From Brevibacterium rongguiense (lineage in GTDB: Bacteria; Actinomycetota; Actinomycetes; Actinomycetales; Brevibacteriaceae): a stretch of DNA of 38,086 nucleotides. The translations under genes and the position numbers were made by a program. The notes beneath the pieces are model-generated. The model was not told where the DNA came from. It searched no databases and saw nothing but the letters and a program-made list of their open reading frames with translations. This document shows, in pieces, positions 17,701 through 24,340 of the stretch. Position 1 is the first letter of the stretch, and every line of letters begins with the position of its first letter. The DNA lies in contig NZ_WWEQ01000027.1 of the NCBI RefSeq assembly GCF_009857845.1, forward strand, positions 1 to 38,086. Reading direction: 5' to 3'.

Positions 17701-18386
17701 TCGAAGGCCCACAGCGACAGCTGCGAGGCGACGGAGGAGACCTTGATGGAGACGTAGTCGACGTCATCGCGGGCCAGCAGCCGGTGGGTCTGGGCGAGGT
17801 GGTGATCGGCCTCGTCCTCGCCCAGGACGGCCTCGCCCAGGAGGTTGATGTTGAGCCGGTGGCCCTCCGCGGTGAGCTGCGCGACGGCGGCGCCGAACGG
17901 CCGGTCGCGGGCGTCGACGACCATGTGGCCCACCATCTGGCGCAGGCGGCCGCGGGCCAGGGGCACGACGACGTCCGGGATGACCGGAGCCAGGGCGGCG
18001 CCGGCGCGGATCTGCGCGCGGTCGAGGGCGGGCAGGGCCGCGGGGGCCAGGTGGGCGATGTCCGTGAGGGCGGCGGCCGCCGCCCGGCTGTCCTCGGTGC
18101 GGATGACGCGGTCGACGAAGCCCACCGTGAAGTCCAGCCCGCTCGGGTCGGTGAGCACGGCGGACAGGCGGTCTGCGGCGGCCGAGGCGGCACTCGCGTC
18201 CGCCGCGGAGCGGCGCAGCCAGCGCCGGACGAGGTCGACGGACCTGGTCGCGAGCGCGCCCAGGTCCTCTCCCGGCTGCCGGGGCCCGGGGCGCTGTTCC
18301 GGCTCGGGGCGCGGTGCGGGCACCGGGGCCGAGGCGCGGTTCGGCTCGGGGTCGCGCTCGTGTGCCTGCGTGGGGTGCTGGACCAT
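14745..18386 (-). CDS. putA: Bifunctional proline dehydrogenase / L-glutamate gamma-semialdehyde dehydrogenase
   Basis: 1213 residues catalysing both steps from proline to glutamate: FAD-dependent proline oxidation, then NAD-dependent oxidation of glutamate semialdehyde. The proline dehydrogenase barrel covers about residues 90-430 (INLDMEEYGDLELT, IKVRLVKGANL, VEFEMLHGMA). The aldehyde dehydrogenase domain covers about 510-1030, with general-base Glu760 in NAETSGKNAL, catalytic Cys794 in GHAGQKCSA and TPPWNFPIAIP. A further 150-residue C-terminal domain (about 1060-1205) occurs in several long PutA enzymes. There is no ribbon-helix-helix DNA-binding domain at the N-terminus, so unlike E. coli PutA it cannot be its own repressor. 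The N-terminal 40 residues are a Pro/Arg/Glu-rich extension. AGGAG lies 8 nt before the ATG. The enzyme is expected at the inner membrane face. Confidence 0.97.
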   Translation of the reverse strand: MVQHPTQAHERDPEPNRASAPVPAPRPEPEQRPGPRQPGEDLGALATRSVDLVRRWLRRSAADASAASAAADRLSAVLTDPSGLDFTVGFVDRVIRTEDSRAAAAALTDIAHLAPAALPALDRAQIRAGAALAPVIPDVVVPLARGRLRQMVGHMVVDARDRPFGAAVAQLTAEGHRLNINLLGEAVLGEDEADHHLAQTHRLLARDDVDYVSIKVSSVASQLSLWAFDDTVAYVVERLLPLYREAARAPAGTKFINLDMEEYGDLELTIAVFTALLDRPELAGLEAGIVIQAYLPDALGAVQRLSAFAARRAGSGGAGIKVRLVKGANLAVERVHAELADWPLTTEPDKQSTDANYLRVLAWLLRPERMRGLRIGVAGHNLFDIAFAHLLADERGVSQRVEFEMLHGMAAEHSAAVSADVGDLLLYVPAVRPQEFDVAISYLVRRLEENSAPDNFMSGIFELRNGNAVFRKEEAAFRASVDQLADTLRDQGERPPEPNRTQDRAAQAAAGPRTPAHGLEDFRNEPDTDPSLPANQRWISDLLGQALTPGWLDSRSAPEPLDSPEQAAAMVERGRAAAADWRALGARARGEVLLRAAEVVAARRGEFLQTVAAEVGKAPLQADAEISEAIDFIRYYAHRGLGLEDVPGARFEPDSLVLVTPPWNFPIAIPTGSTVAALAAGAAVIHKPSGPTPHASALICACLWEAGVPREVLQLAAPVEGELGRALVAHPGVDRVVLTGASETAALFQESNPELRVNAETSGKNALIITPAADRDLAVADLVASAFGHAGQKCSAASLAILVGSVGDSQRYRRQLVDAARSLVVDWPRNGRATVGPLTEQPSDKLERALTRLEPGEEWLLEPRRLDDSGRLWSPGIRTGVAPGSFFHLTEAFGPVLGIMQAQSLEQAIEWQNAVDYGLTAGIHSLDTDEVRQWLDRVQAGNAYVNRGITGAIVGRQPFGGWKKSSVGLGSKAGGPNYLMQFGSWHDAPLPAAPGGAGAEARGGGDQQARPGAGPGDAEAAADAWLAAAYADDERAWAHEFGIAHDPTGLHAEANIFRYLPRAVTVRVGKGANGHALARTLHAAATVGSRVLVSLSPAAAERPEIARRVDEAAVRAETADAQAFAAAVARRDLDDTVGVRIRVLGDLEPDLRTAAAQRPEVAVLDDEVTGSGRVEQRYFVQEQAVSMTLHRFGNPSREFRALADSLRGGAARD

Positions 18387-18440
18387 GGTGTGCTCCTGAG
18401 CTGGGCGGCGCTGCCCGGGGTCGGTGCTTCGGTGCCCCTC

Positions 18441-18446
18441 AATCTA
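18441..18446 (-). promoter_or_regulatory. Possible -10 box of putA
   Basis: TAGATT on the minus strand lies 54 nt before the putA start, giving a leader of about 48 nt. No good -35 box is seen. Nothing else is recognisable in the 253-bp gap down to 18639. Confidence 0.35.
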
Positions 18447-18639
18447 CTCCGCACGGGAGCCGCGGGCACGGACCGCGGCGGAGGCTCCGGCGACGCGATG
18501 TGCTTCCGGTGCCCGGCCGTGTGCGGTGGAATCCGGGTGCCGCCCGCCACCGCTGGACCGGTCGGGTGCGGCACCGGATGCGGGCGGGGAGGGCGCGGTG
18601 CGGTGGGACTGCGCGCCGCGGGGTGCGGCGATGCGGGGT

Positions 18640-19227
18640 TCAGCGCTCGCCGCGCCGCCGGCGCTCCTCACGCTCCCAGCGCCGGCGCAGGCGGCGGCGG
18701 GCCTCGGGCCGGGCCCGTTCGATCTCCGGGGCGAAGGTCTCGCGGGTCATCTCCTTGAACCGGTCGCTGCGCTCGGCGAACTCCGCGCGGCTGGGACCGC
18801 GCTCCCACGGCCTGCCGAGCAGCGCCTCGGCGGCGGCCGGCACGGCCCAGGCTGCGCCGAGCGCGAGCCCCGCGGGCGCGCCGCCGAGCATGAGCCAGCC
18901 CACGGCCACGGCCACGGCGGGCGGGACGAGCAGGTCGGGCAGCGCGTAGGCCCAGCCGCCCGGGGCCGAGTGCCCGGCGCGCAGCTGGGCCGGGCGCACG
19001 GCCAGCGCGCCCGCGCACTCGCCGAGCAGCGCGGAGGCGATCACGGCCGCGATGAGGTCGGAGAGCTCGCGATGGCCCACCGCCGGCAGCAGGGCGGCGA
19101 GCCACACGAGCAGCAGGGCCACCGGCGTCTTGAGCCCGGCCAGGAAGAGGCGGCCGGCCACGACGGCCCACAGCGGCGGGACCGGGCTGCGGGCGGGCCC
19201 GCCCCCGCCGTCGGGTGCGCCGCTCAT
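18640..19227 (-). CDS. Small membrane protein coupled to the DHA2 exporter
   Basis: 195 residues, not recognised. The first 20 residues are Gly/Pro-rich. Four or five hydrophobic segments follow (about 22-50, 58-75, 92-112 and 118-135), then a highly charged basic tail of about 60 residues ending in repeated Arg/Glu (RRRLRRRWEREERRRRGER). The ATG at 19227 overlaps the exporter's TGA stop as ATGA, with GAGGGG 8 nt upstream inside the exporter gene, so the two are translationally coupled. This suggests a role with the exporter, such as an accessory membrane subunit, but nothing in the sequence shows one. Codon phase and the clear coupling make the gene itself likely. Confidence 0.75.
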   Translation of the reverse strand: MSGAPDGGGGPARSPVPPLWAVVAGRLFLAGLKTPVALLLVWLAALLPAVGHRELSDLIAAVIASALLGECAGALAVRPAQLRAGHSAPGGWAYALPDLLVPPAVAVAVGWLMLGGAPAGLALGAAWAVPAAAEALLGRPWERGPSRAEFAERSDRFKEMTRETFAPEIERARPEARRRLRRRWEREERRRRGER

Positions 19228-20651
19228 GCGTCGGACCCCTCGGGGGCGGGCGCGCGGTAGCCGCGCAGCCCCCACAGGGTGATGGCCGCGCCCATGACCA
19301 GCGCCCCGGCGCACCATCCCATGGTCGAGGAGAACGCGAGCGCGACGGCGGCCGGCTGCGCGTACTGCGCGCCGGAGAGGCCCACGAGCAGCGGCAGCGC
19401 CGCCACGGCGATGAGCCCCGCGGTGCGCGAGACGGCGTTGGACACGCCGCTGGCGATCCCGGAGTAGCGCTCCGGCGCTGCGGCCAGCGCGACCCCGGTC
19501 AGCGGGGACACGAGCAGCGACATGCCCAGGCCCTGCAGGAGCAGCGGCGGCAGCAGGTGGACGGGGTAGTTCGGCCGGGAGGGGGCGAATCCCAGCCAGA
19601 GGAGCGCAGCCGCCACCGTGAGCATGCCGGCGACCATGGGACCGCGCGGGCCGCGGCGGTTCGCCACCCCGCCGAAGTAGCCGGAGAGCCCCAGCATGAC
19701 GAGGGAGACGGGCACGGTCGCGGCCCCCGCGGCCAGGGGCGAATAGCCGGCCGTCGTCTGGAGGAACAGGGTGAGGAAGAGCCCGGCGCCGGTGAAGCCG
19801 GCGTAGACGAAGAGCGTGGCGAGGTTGACCGCGGAGAACGCACGGCTGGAGAAGATGCTCAGCGGGAGCATGGGATGGGCGCCGCGGCGCTCCGCGAGGA
19901 CGAAGGCCACGGCCGCGAGCGCAGCCACCCCGGCGGCGGCGAGCACCCCGGTGCGCCCGCCGGGCACACTTGCCGGGTCGCCCCAGCCGGTCAGCGCCCA
20001 GGTCAGGCCCGCCAACGCCGTGGGCGCCAGGAGCATCCCGGGCACGTCGAGCCCGCCGGCGGCACCCTCGTCGCGGGTCTCCGGCGCCGGGCGCAGCAGC
20101 CACAGCACGACGAGGGCCAGCGGGACGTTGATGAGGAACCCCAGGCGCCAGTCGATGCTGACGAAGAAGCCGCCCACCACCGGGCCGGCCGCCGTGGCGG
20201 CGCCCAGCATGCCGCTCCACGCCCCGATCGCCCGCAGGCGGTCGCCCTGGGCGAAGCTCGACTGCAGGATCGCCAGGCTGCCGGGGGTCAGCAGGGCCGC
20301 CGCCACGCCCTGGACCAGGCGCGCCGCGATGAGCAGACCCGCTGTGGGGGAGGCGGCCACGGCGGCCGAGGCGAGCGCGAACGCCCAGACGCCCCACACG
20401 TAGACGCGCTTGCGGCCCAGGCGGTCGCCCAGCGAGCCGCCCACGATGATGAGGCCCGCCAGCGTGAGCGTGTAGGCGTTGATGACCCACTGGAGCTGCG
20501 CGAGGCTCGCGTGCATGTCCTGCCCGATCCGCGGCAGCGCGACATTGGCGATCGTGCCGTCGAGGAAGACCATGCCGGACCCGGCCACGCACGCCGCGAG
20601 CAGCCGCCGGCCGGCGGCGCTGCTGAGGGTGAGGGGAGGGGCGGTCGGCAC
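19224..20651 (-). CDS. MFS drug exporter, DHA2 (EmrB/QacA) family
   Basis: 475 residues with about 14 hydrophobic segments. The DHA2 motifs are present: FLDGTIANVALP with the membrane-embedded Asp31, motif A GGSLGDRLGRKR at 71-82, and motif C GPVVGGFF, typical of antiporters. Proteins of this kind export drugs, dyes or antibiotics in exchange for protons; the substrate is not predictable. The GTG at 20651 has no Shine-Dalgarno but lies exactly 6 nt after TAGACT, so a leaderless transcript is expected. The gene is divergent from nicotinamidase, whose start has the same arrangement. A membrane-protein gene overlaps its stop. No TetR or MarR regulator sits beside it. Confidence 0.9.
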   Translation of the reverse strand: MPTAPPLTLSSAAGRRLLAACVAGSGMVFLDGTIANVALPRIGQDMHASLAQLQWVINAYTLTLAGLIIVGGSLGDRLGRKRVYVWGVWAFALASAAVAASPTAGLLIAARLVQGVAAALLTPGSLAILQSSFAQGDRLRAIGAWSGMLGAATAAGPVVGGFFVSIDWRLGFLINVPLALVVLWLLRPAPETRDEGAAGGLDVPGMLLAPTALAGLTWALTGWGDPASVPGGRTGVLAAAGVAALAAVAFVLAERRGAHPMLPLSIFSSRAFSAVNLATLFVYAGFTGAGLFLTLFLQTTAGYSPLAAGAATVPVSLVMLGLSGYFGGVANRRGPRGPMVAGMLTVAAALLWLGFAPSRPNYPVHLLPPLLLQGLGMSLLVSPLTGVALAAAPERYSGIASGVSNAVSRTAGLIAVAALPLLVGLSGAQYAQPAAVALAFSSTMGWCAGALVMGAAITLWGLRGYRAPAPEGSDA

Positions 20652-20657
20652 GCCGGC

Positions 20658-20713
20658 AGTCTACGCGGGCCGTGTCCGCGGTGGGGGCCGGAAGCCCGCG
20701 TGCTCGCTAGACT
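20658..20713. promoter_or_regulatory. Divergent promoter pair with mirrored TAGACT boxes
   Basis: TAGACT occurs on the minus strand at 20663-20658 and on the plus strand at 20708-20713. Each ends exactly 6 nt before the start codon of its gene (exporter GTG at 20651, nicotinamidase ATG at 20720), and neither start has a Shine-Dalgarno. The 44 bp between the boxes must hold both -35 regions, so the two promoters may compete or share a regulator. Confidence 0.6.
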
Positions 20714-20719
20714 CCGAGC

Positions 20720-21466
20720 ATGGCTGACGCACTGGTGCTCGTGGACATCCAGAACGACTTCTGCGAGGGAGGGGCGATGGGCGTCGACGGCGGCATCGGC
20801 GTCGCCGCGCGGGCCGGCGCGCACGCGCTCGCCCACCGCGGGGCGTACGCCCACATCGTCGCCACCGCCGACTGGCACATCGATCCCGGCGACCACTTCT
20901 CCGCCCAGCCGGACTTCGTCGAGTCATGGCCCGTCCACTGCGTCGCGGATTCGCCGGGGGCCGAGCTGCGCCCCGAGCTGGGCCCCGCCGTCCCGCTCAT
21001 CGAGGCGCTCTTCCGCAAGGGCGAGTACGAGGCCGCCTACTCCGGCTTCGAGGGCACCGCCGCGGACGGCTCCGGCCTCGCGGACTGGCTGCGCGAGCGC
21101 GGCGCCGCCTCGCTCGACGTGGCCGGGATCGCCACGGACTACTGCGTGCGGGCCACCGTGCTCGATGCCCTGCGCGCCGGGTTCGACGTCACCGTCCTCA
21201 CCGACCTCGTGGCCGGCGTCGCCCCGGAGAGCGCGCGGCGCGCACTGGCGGAGATGGAGGCCGCCGGCGCGACGCTTGCCGAGGCCGGCGAGCGCGCTCA
21301 GGGGGAACCGGTGCGGGACGAGCCGGCGCAGGGGGAAGCCGCGCAGAAGACGGCCCAACAGGGGGCAGTCGAACAGGGGACGGCCGCGCAGAAGACGGCC
21401 CAACAGGGGCAAGCGGATCAGCCGCGCGGGAGCGCGGATCAGCCACGTCGAAGGGCAGGGGAATGA
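20720..21466 (+). CDS. pncA: Nicotinamidase (isochorismatase family) with a repetitive C-terminal tail
   Basis: 248 residues. The first 190 are a complete nicotinamidase, which hydrolyses nicotinamide to nicotinate for NAD salvage. Catalytic Asp9 (VDIQNDF), Lys100 (LFRKGEY) and Cys142 (GIATDYCVRAT) and metal ligands Asp51, His53 and His59 (TADWHIDPGDHF) are all present. The last 58 residues are an added low-complexity tail rich in Gln, Ala, Glu and Gly, with AQKTAQQG twice. The usual length is about 180-190, so the tail is an extension, possibly grown by duplication. The ATG at 20720 lies 6 nt after a TAGACT -10 box and lacks a Shine-Dalgarno. Its stop overlaps the next start as ATGA, so it is coupled to acetoacetyl-CoA synthetase. 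Confidence 0.92.
   Translation: MADALVLVDIQNDFCEGGAMGVDGGIGVAARAGAHALAHRGAYAHIVATADWHIDPGDHFSAQPDFVESWPVHCVADSPGAELRPELGPAVPLIEALFRKGEYEAAYSGFEGTAADGSGLADWLRERGAASLDVAGIATDYCVRATVLDALRAGFDVTVLTDLVAGVAPESARRALAEMEAAGATLAEAGERAQGEPVRDEPAQGEAAQKTAQQGAVEQGTAAQKTAQQGQADQPRGSADQPRRRAGE
21338..21409. repeat. 27-bp exact direct repeat in the nicotinamidase tail
   Basis: A 27-bp sequence at 21338-21364 is repeated without mismatch at 21383-21409, offset by 45 bp, so the frame is kept. Each copy encodes AAQKTAQQG. Perfect identity points to a recent duplication or gene-conversion-like upkeep. Confidence 0.9.
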
Positions 21467-23592
21467 GCACACAGCACACGGCCGCAGGGGCACCGGGGGA
21501 GACCGGAGCGGATGACGGCCCCGAGCGCGTGACGCTCTGGACGCCCTCGCCCGAGCGCGTCGAGGCCAGCGAGCTGCGCGCCTACCAGCGCTGGCTGCGC
21601 GAGACCCGCGGGGTGCGCACCGAGTCCTACCAGGACCTCCTCGACTGGTCGCTCGAGCACCTCGAGGACTTCTGGGAGTCCATCTGGGAGTACTTCGATG
21701 TCATCGGCACCCGCGGCGATGGCCCCGTGCTCACCGGCGACACCATGCCGGACGTCCGCTGGTTCCCCGGCGCCCGCGTGAACTACGCCCAGAACATCCT
21801 GCGCCGCGCGGCCACCCACCCGGACGACGAGGCCATCGTGGGCCTGCACGAGACGAACCCGCGCGAGTCGCTCACCTGGGCGCAGCTCGAGGGCCGCGTG
21901 GGGGCCCTCGCCGCCTGGCTGCGGGCGCAGGGCGTGTGCCCCGGCGACACCGTGTGCGCGGTGCTGCCGAGCATTCCCGCCGCGGCCGAGGCGCTCCTGG
22001 CCTGCGCCTCGATCGGCGCGGTGTGGTCCGTGGTCGGCCCCGACTTCGGGGTGACGGGCATCGTCGACCGCTTCGCCCAGATCGAGCCCAAGGTCCTCAT
22101 CACCGTCGACGGGTACGAGTTCAACGGCAAGCGCATCGACATGCGCGCCCAGCTCGCCCAGCTGCTCGAGGCGCTGCCGAGCGTGACCGCCCACCTGCTC
22201 GTCGACCAGCTGGGCGCGGCGCTCGACGCACCGGCCACCGGTGAGCCGGCCGGCGAGGCACGGGGCGCCGAGCCGCGCGCCGCCGGTGCGCACACCGGCG
22301 CGCAGGCGCCTCCCGGGCCCGCGCCTCGGCTGCGGCCCACCGCGTACTCGCAGGTCATCGCGGTGCCGCAGGCCCCCGAGTACGAGGCCACCGAGTTCTC
22401 CCATCCACTGTGGGTGCTCTACTCATCGGGGACCACGGGCAAGCCCAAGGGCATCGTCCACGGCCACGGCGGCATCGTGCTCGAATCGCTCAAGGCCAAT
22501 CGGCTGCAGCAGGAGACGGTGCCCGGCGGACGGCACTACTCGGCGGTCGCGACGACCTGGGTCGTGTGGAACCTGCTCATCAACTCGCTGCTGTCGGGCA
22601 CCACGATCGTCGTCTACGACGGCTCCCCGGTCTTCGGCGCCCCGGACAAGCAGTTCGAGATCTGCGGCAGCGAGCGGGTGACGAACTTCGGCACGGGGGC
22701 CGCGATCCTCACGCTCATCGAGCGCTCCGGGCTGTCCCCGGATGCGCGGCACAACCTCTCGGCCCTGCGCTCCATCCTCTCGACGGGCTCGCCGCTGCCC
22801 GACTCCACGTGGGAGTGGGCGTATGCGCAGGTGGCCGACGACATCCACGTCGGCTCGGATTCCGGGGGCACGGACATCGCGACCGGCTTCATCGGCTCGA
22901 ACCCCTTCGACCCGATCGTGCGCGGCGAGCTGCAGGGCGCCTACCTGGGCGTCGAGGCGGCCGCGTTCGACTCGCACGGGCGGCCCGTCATCGACGAGGT
23001 GGGGGAATTCGTCGTCACGCGGCCCATGCCCTCCATGCCCGTCATGTTCTGGAACGACCCGGACGGCGAGCGCTACCGCAGCGCCTACTTCGACGTGTTC
23101 CCGGGGGTGTGGCGCCACGGGGACTGGGTGACGAAGCGGCCCGGCGGGCAGTACGTCATCCACGGGCGCTCGGATTCGACGATCAACCGCGGCGGCATCC
23201 GCATGGGCTCGGCGGACATCACCCAGGTGGTGGACCGGGTGCCGGGCGTGCAGGCGTCGATGGTGATCGGTGCGGAGCTGGCCGACGGCGGCTACTACAT
23301 GCCGCTGTTCGTCGTGCCCGCGCCCGGCGTCGAGGTCGACGAGGAGCTGCGGGGCTCGATCGTCGCGGCGATCCGCTCCGAGGTCTCGCCGCGCTATGTG
23401 CCCGACGAGATCATCGCGGCCCCGGCGGTGCCCGTGACCCGCACCGGCAAGCTGCTCGAGATCCCCATCAAGCGGGTGCTCCAGGGCGGCGACGCCGCAG
23501 GCGTCAACCGCGCCACCGCCGCGGATCCCCAGGTGCTCGACTGGTACGTGGACTTCGCGAGCGCCTATGCAGACCGCGGGGCCGAGCGCTAG
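21463..23592 (+). CDS. Acetoacetate-CoA ligase (acetoacetyl-CoA synthetase)
   Basis: 709 residues of the ANL adenylate-forming superfamily, making acetoacetyl-CoA from acetoacetate, ATP and CoA; this supports ketone-body use or polyhydroxyalkanoate and acetyl-CoA supply. The AMP-binding loop YSSGTTGKPKG is at 320-330, and the C-terminal catalytic Lys663 is in TRTGKLLE. The N-terminal block (PDVRWFPGARVNYAQN) and the GSDSGGTDIATGF stretch are typical of acetoacetyl-CoA rather than acetyl-CoA synthetases. An Ala/Gly/Pro-rich insert (about residues 261-290) lies before the AMP loop and is longer than usual. The ATG overlaps the nicotinamidase stop, and AGGGGA directly precedes it. No thiolase or CoA-transferase gene is adjacent. 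Confidence 0.93.
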   Translation: MSTQHTAAGAPGETGADDGPERVTLWTPSPERVEASELRAYQRWLRETRGVRTESYQDLLDWSLEHLEDFWESIWEYFDVIGTRGDGPVLTGDTMPDVRWFPGARVNYAQNILRRAATHPDDEAIVGLHETNPRESLTWAQLEGRVGALAAWLRAQGVCPGDTVCAVLPSIPAAAEALLACASIGAVWSVVGPDFGVTGIVDRFAQIEPKVLITVDGYEFNGKRIDMRAQLAQLLEALPSVTAHLLVDQLGAALDAPATGEPAGEARGAEPRAAGAHTGAQAPPGPAPRLRPTAYSQVIAVPQAPEYEATEFSHPLWVLYSSGTTGKPKGIVHGHGGIVLESLKANRLQQETVPGGRHYSAVATTWVVWNLLINSLLSGTTIVVYDGSPVFGAPDKQFEICGSERVTNFGTGAAILTLIERSGLSPDARHNLSALRSILSTGSPLPDSTWEWAYAQVADDIHVGSDSGGTDIATGFIGSNPFDPIVRGELQGAYLGVEAAAFDSHGRPVIDEVGEFVVTRPMPSMPVMFWNDPDGERYRSAYFDVFPGVWRHGDWVTKRPGGQYVIHGRSDSTINRGGIRMGSADITQVVDRVPGVQASMVIGAELADGGYYMPLFVVPAPGVEVDEELRGSIVAAIRSEVSPRYVPDEIIAAPAVPVTRTGKLLEIPIKRVLQGGDAAGVNRATAADPQVLDWYVDFASAYADRGAER

Positions 23593-23634
23593 CGTGGGGC
23601 CAGGCGCGCAGCCGCATCACCGCACCCGGTGAGA

Positions 23635-23649
23635 CCACCGTTTCGGTGG
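23635..23649 (+). other. Small hairpin between the ligase and SRPBCC genes
   Basis: CCACCG-TTT-CGGTGG is a perfect 6-bp stem with a 3-nt loop, 43 nt after the ligase stop and 25 nt before the next start. There is no T run, so it could be a weak terminator or a leader structure. Nothing else is seen in this 82-bp gap. Confidence 0.4.
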
Positions 23650-23674
23650 GACCGAACAGATGAGGAGGACCGAC

Positions 23675-24139
23675 ATGGCAGAGGCCACGTCCATCAGCGT
23701 CAGCCGCACCATCGATGCCCCGGCCAAGGACATCTTCGACGTGCTCTCCAACCCGGAGCGCCACCGCGAGTTCGACGGCTCGGGCCAGATCGTCTCCGAT
23801 GACCGCACCAACCGCATCCAGGCGGTGGGGGATGTGTTCACGATGAACATGAACGCCCCCCACATGGGCGGCGACTACAAGACGGAGAACCACGTCACCG
23901 GCTTCGGGCAGGACAAGATCCTCGCCTGGCAGACCGCGCCCGCCGGCCAGGAGCCCGCGGGCTGGGAGTGGGTGTGGGAGCTCGACTCCACCGGCCCCGA
24001 CTCCACGGACGTCGCGCTCACCTACGACTGGTCGAAGGTCGATGCGGCAACCGCGAAGAAGGTGAGCTTCCCGCTCATCCCGCGCGAGGCCCTCGAGGAG
24101 AGCCTCAAGATGCTCGCGGGGGCCGTCTCCGGCGCCTGA
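23675..24139 (+). CDS. SRPBCC (START/polyketide cyclase-like) family protein
   Basis: 154 residues with the pattern of the SRPBCC ligand-binding fold: SVSRTIDAPAKDIFDVLSNP at the start, HREFDGSGQIVSDD, a central beta sheet (VFTMNMNAPHMGGDYKTENHV), and a C-terminal amphipathic helix (LEESLKMLAGAVSG). Such proteins hold a hydrophobic ligand in a deep cavity; their function in actinobacteria is usually unknown. The ATG at 23675 follows GAGGAGG at 7 nt; an ATG 15 nt earlier overlaps that ribosome-binding site and is rejected. The gene lies downstream of the ligase on the same strand and is followed by a strong convergent hairpin. Confidence 0.85.
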   Translation: MAEATSISVSRTIDAPAKDIFDVLSNPERHREFDGSGQIVSDDRTNRIQAVGDVFTMNMNAPHMGGDYKTENHVTGFGQDKILAWQTAPAGQEPAGWEWVWELDSTGPDSTDVALTYDWSKVDAATAKKVSFPLIPREALEESLKMLAGAVSGA

Positions 24140-24209
24140 GCACGGGGCCGCGTGCGCGCAGCGGGCAGACGCAGTGCGTGTGAGCCCGAGTGCGCGGTGG
24201 TGAGTCGAA

Positions 24210-24250
24210 CGGCGGGAGGGCCCGGGACAGTGTCCCGGGCCCTCCCGCCG
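24210..24250. terminator. Perfect 20-bp hairpin between convergent genes
   Basis: CGGCGGGAGGGCCCGGGACA (24210-24229) and its exact complement (24231-24250) surround a single central base. It sits midway between the SRPBCC gene and the LPxTG surface-protein gene and would work in both directions. There is no T run. Confidence 0.75.
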
Positions 24251-24340
24251 TGCTGTGCGCAGGCCGTGTGCGTGGTGCTGGCCGTGTGGAGAGTGTTGGC
24301 GTTGTGCTCGGTGCCGGGGCCAGTGATGCCGTGGCCCGGC

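Noticed and set aside
14499-18758. Open frame of about 1419 codons antisense to putA
   Set aside because: PutA has full catalytic motifs; the antisense product has none and is strongly biased in composition.
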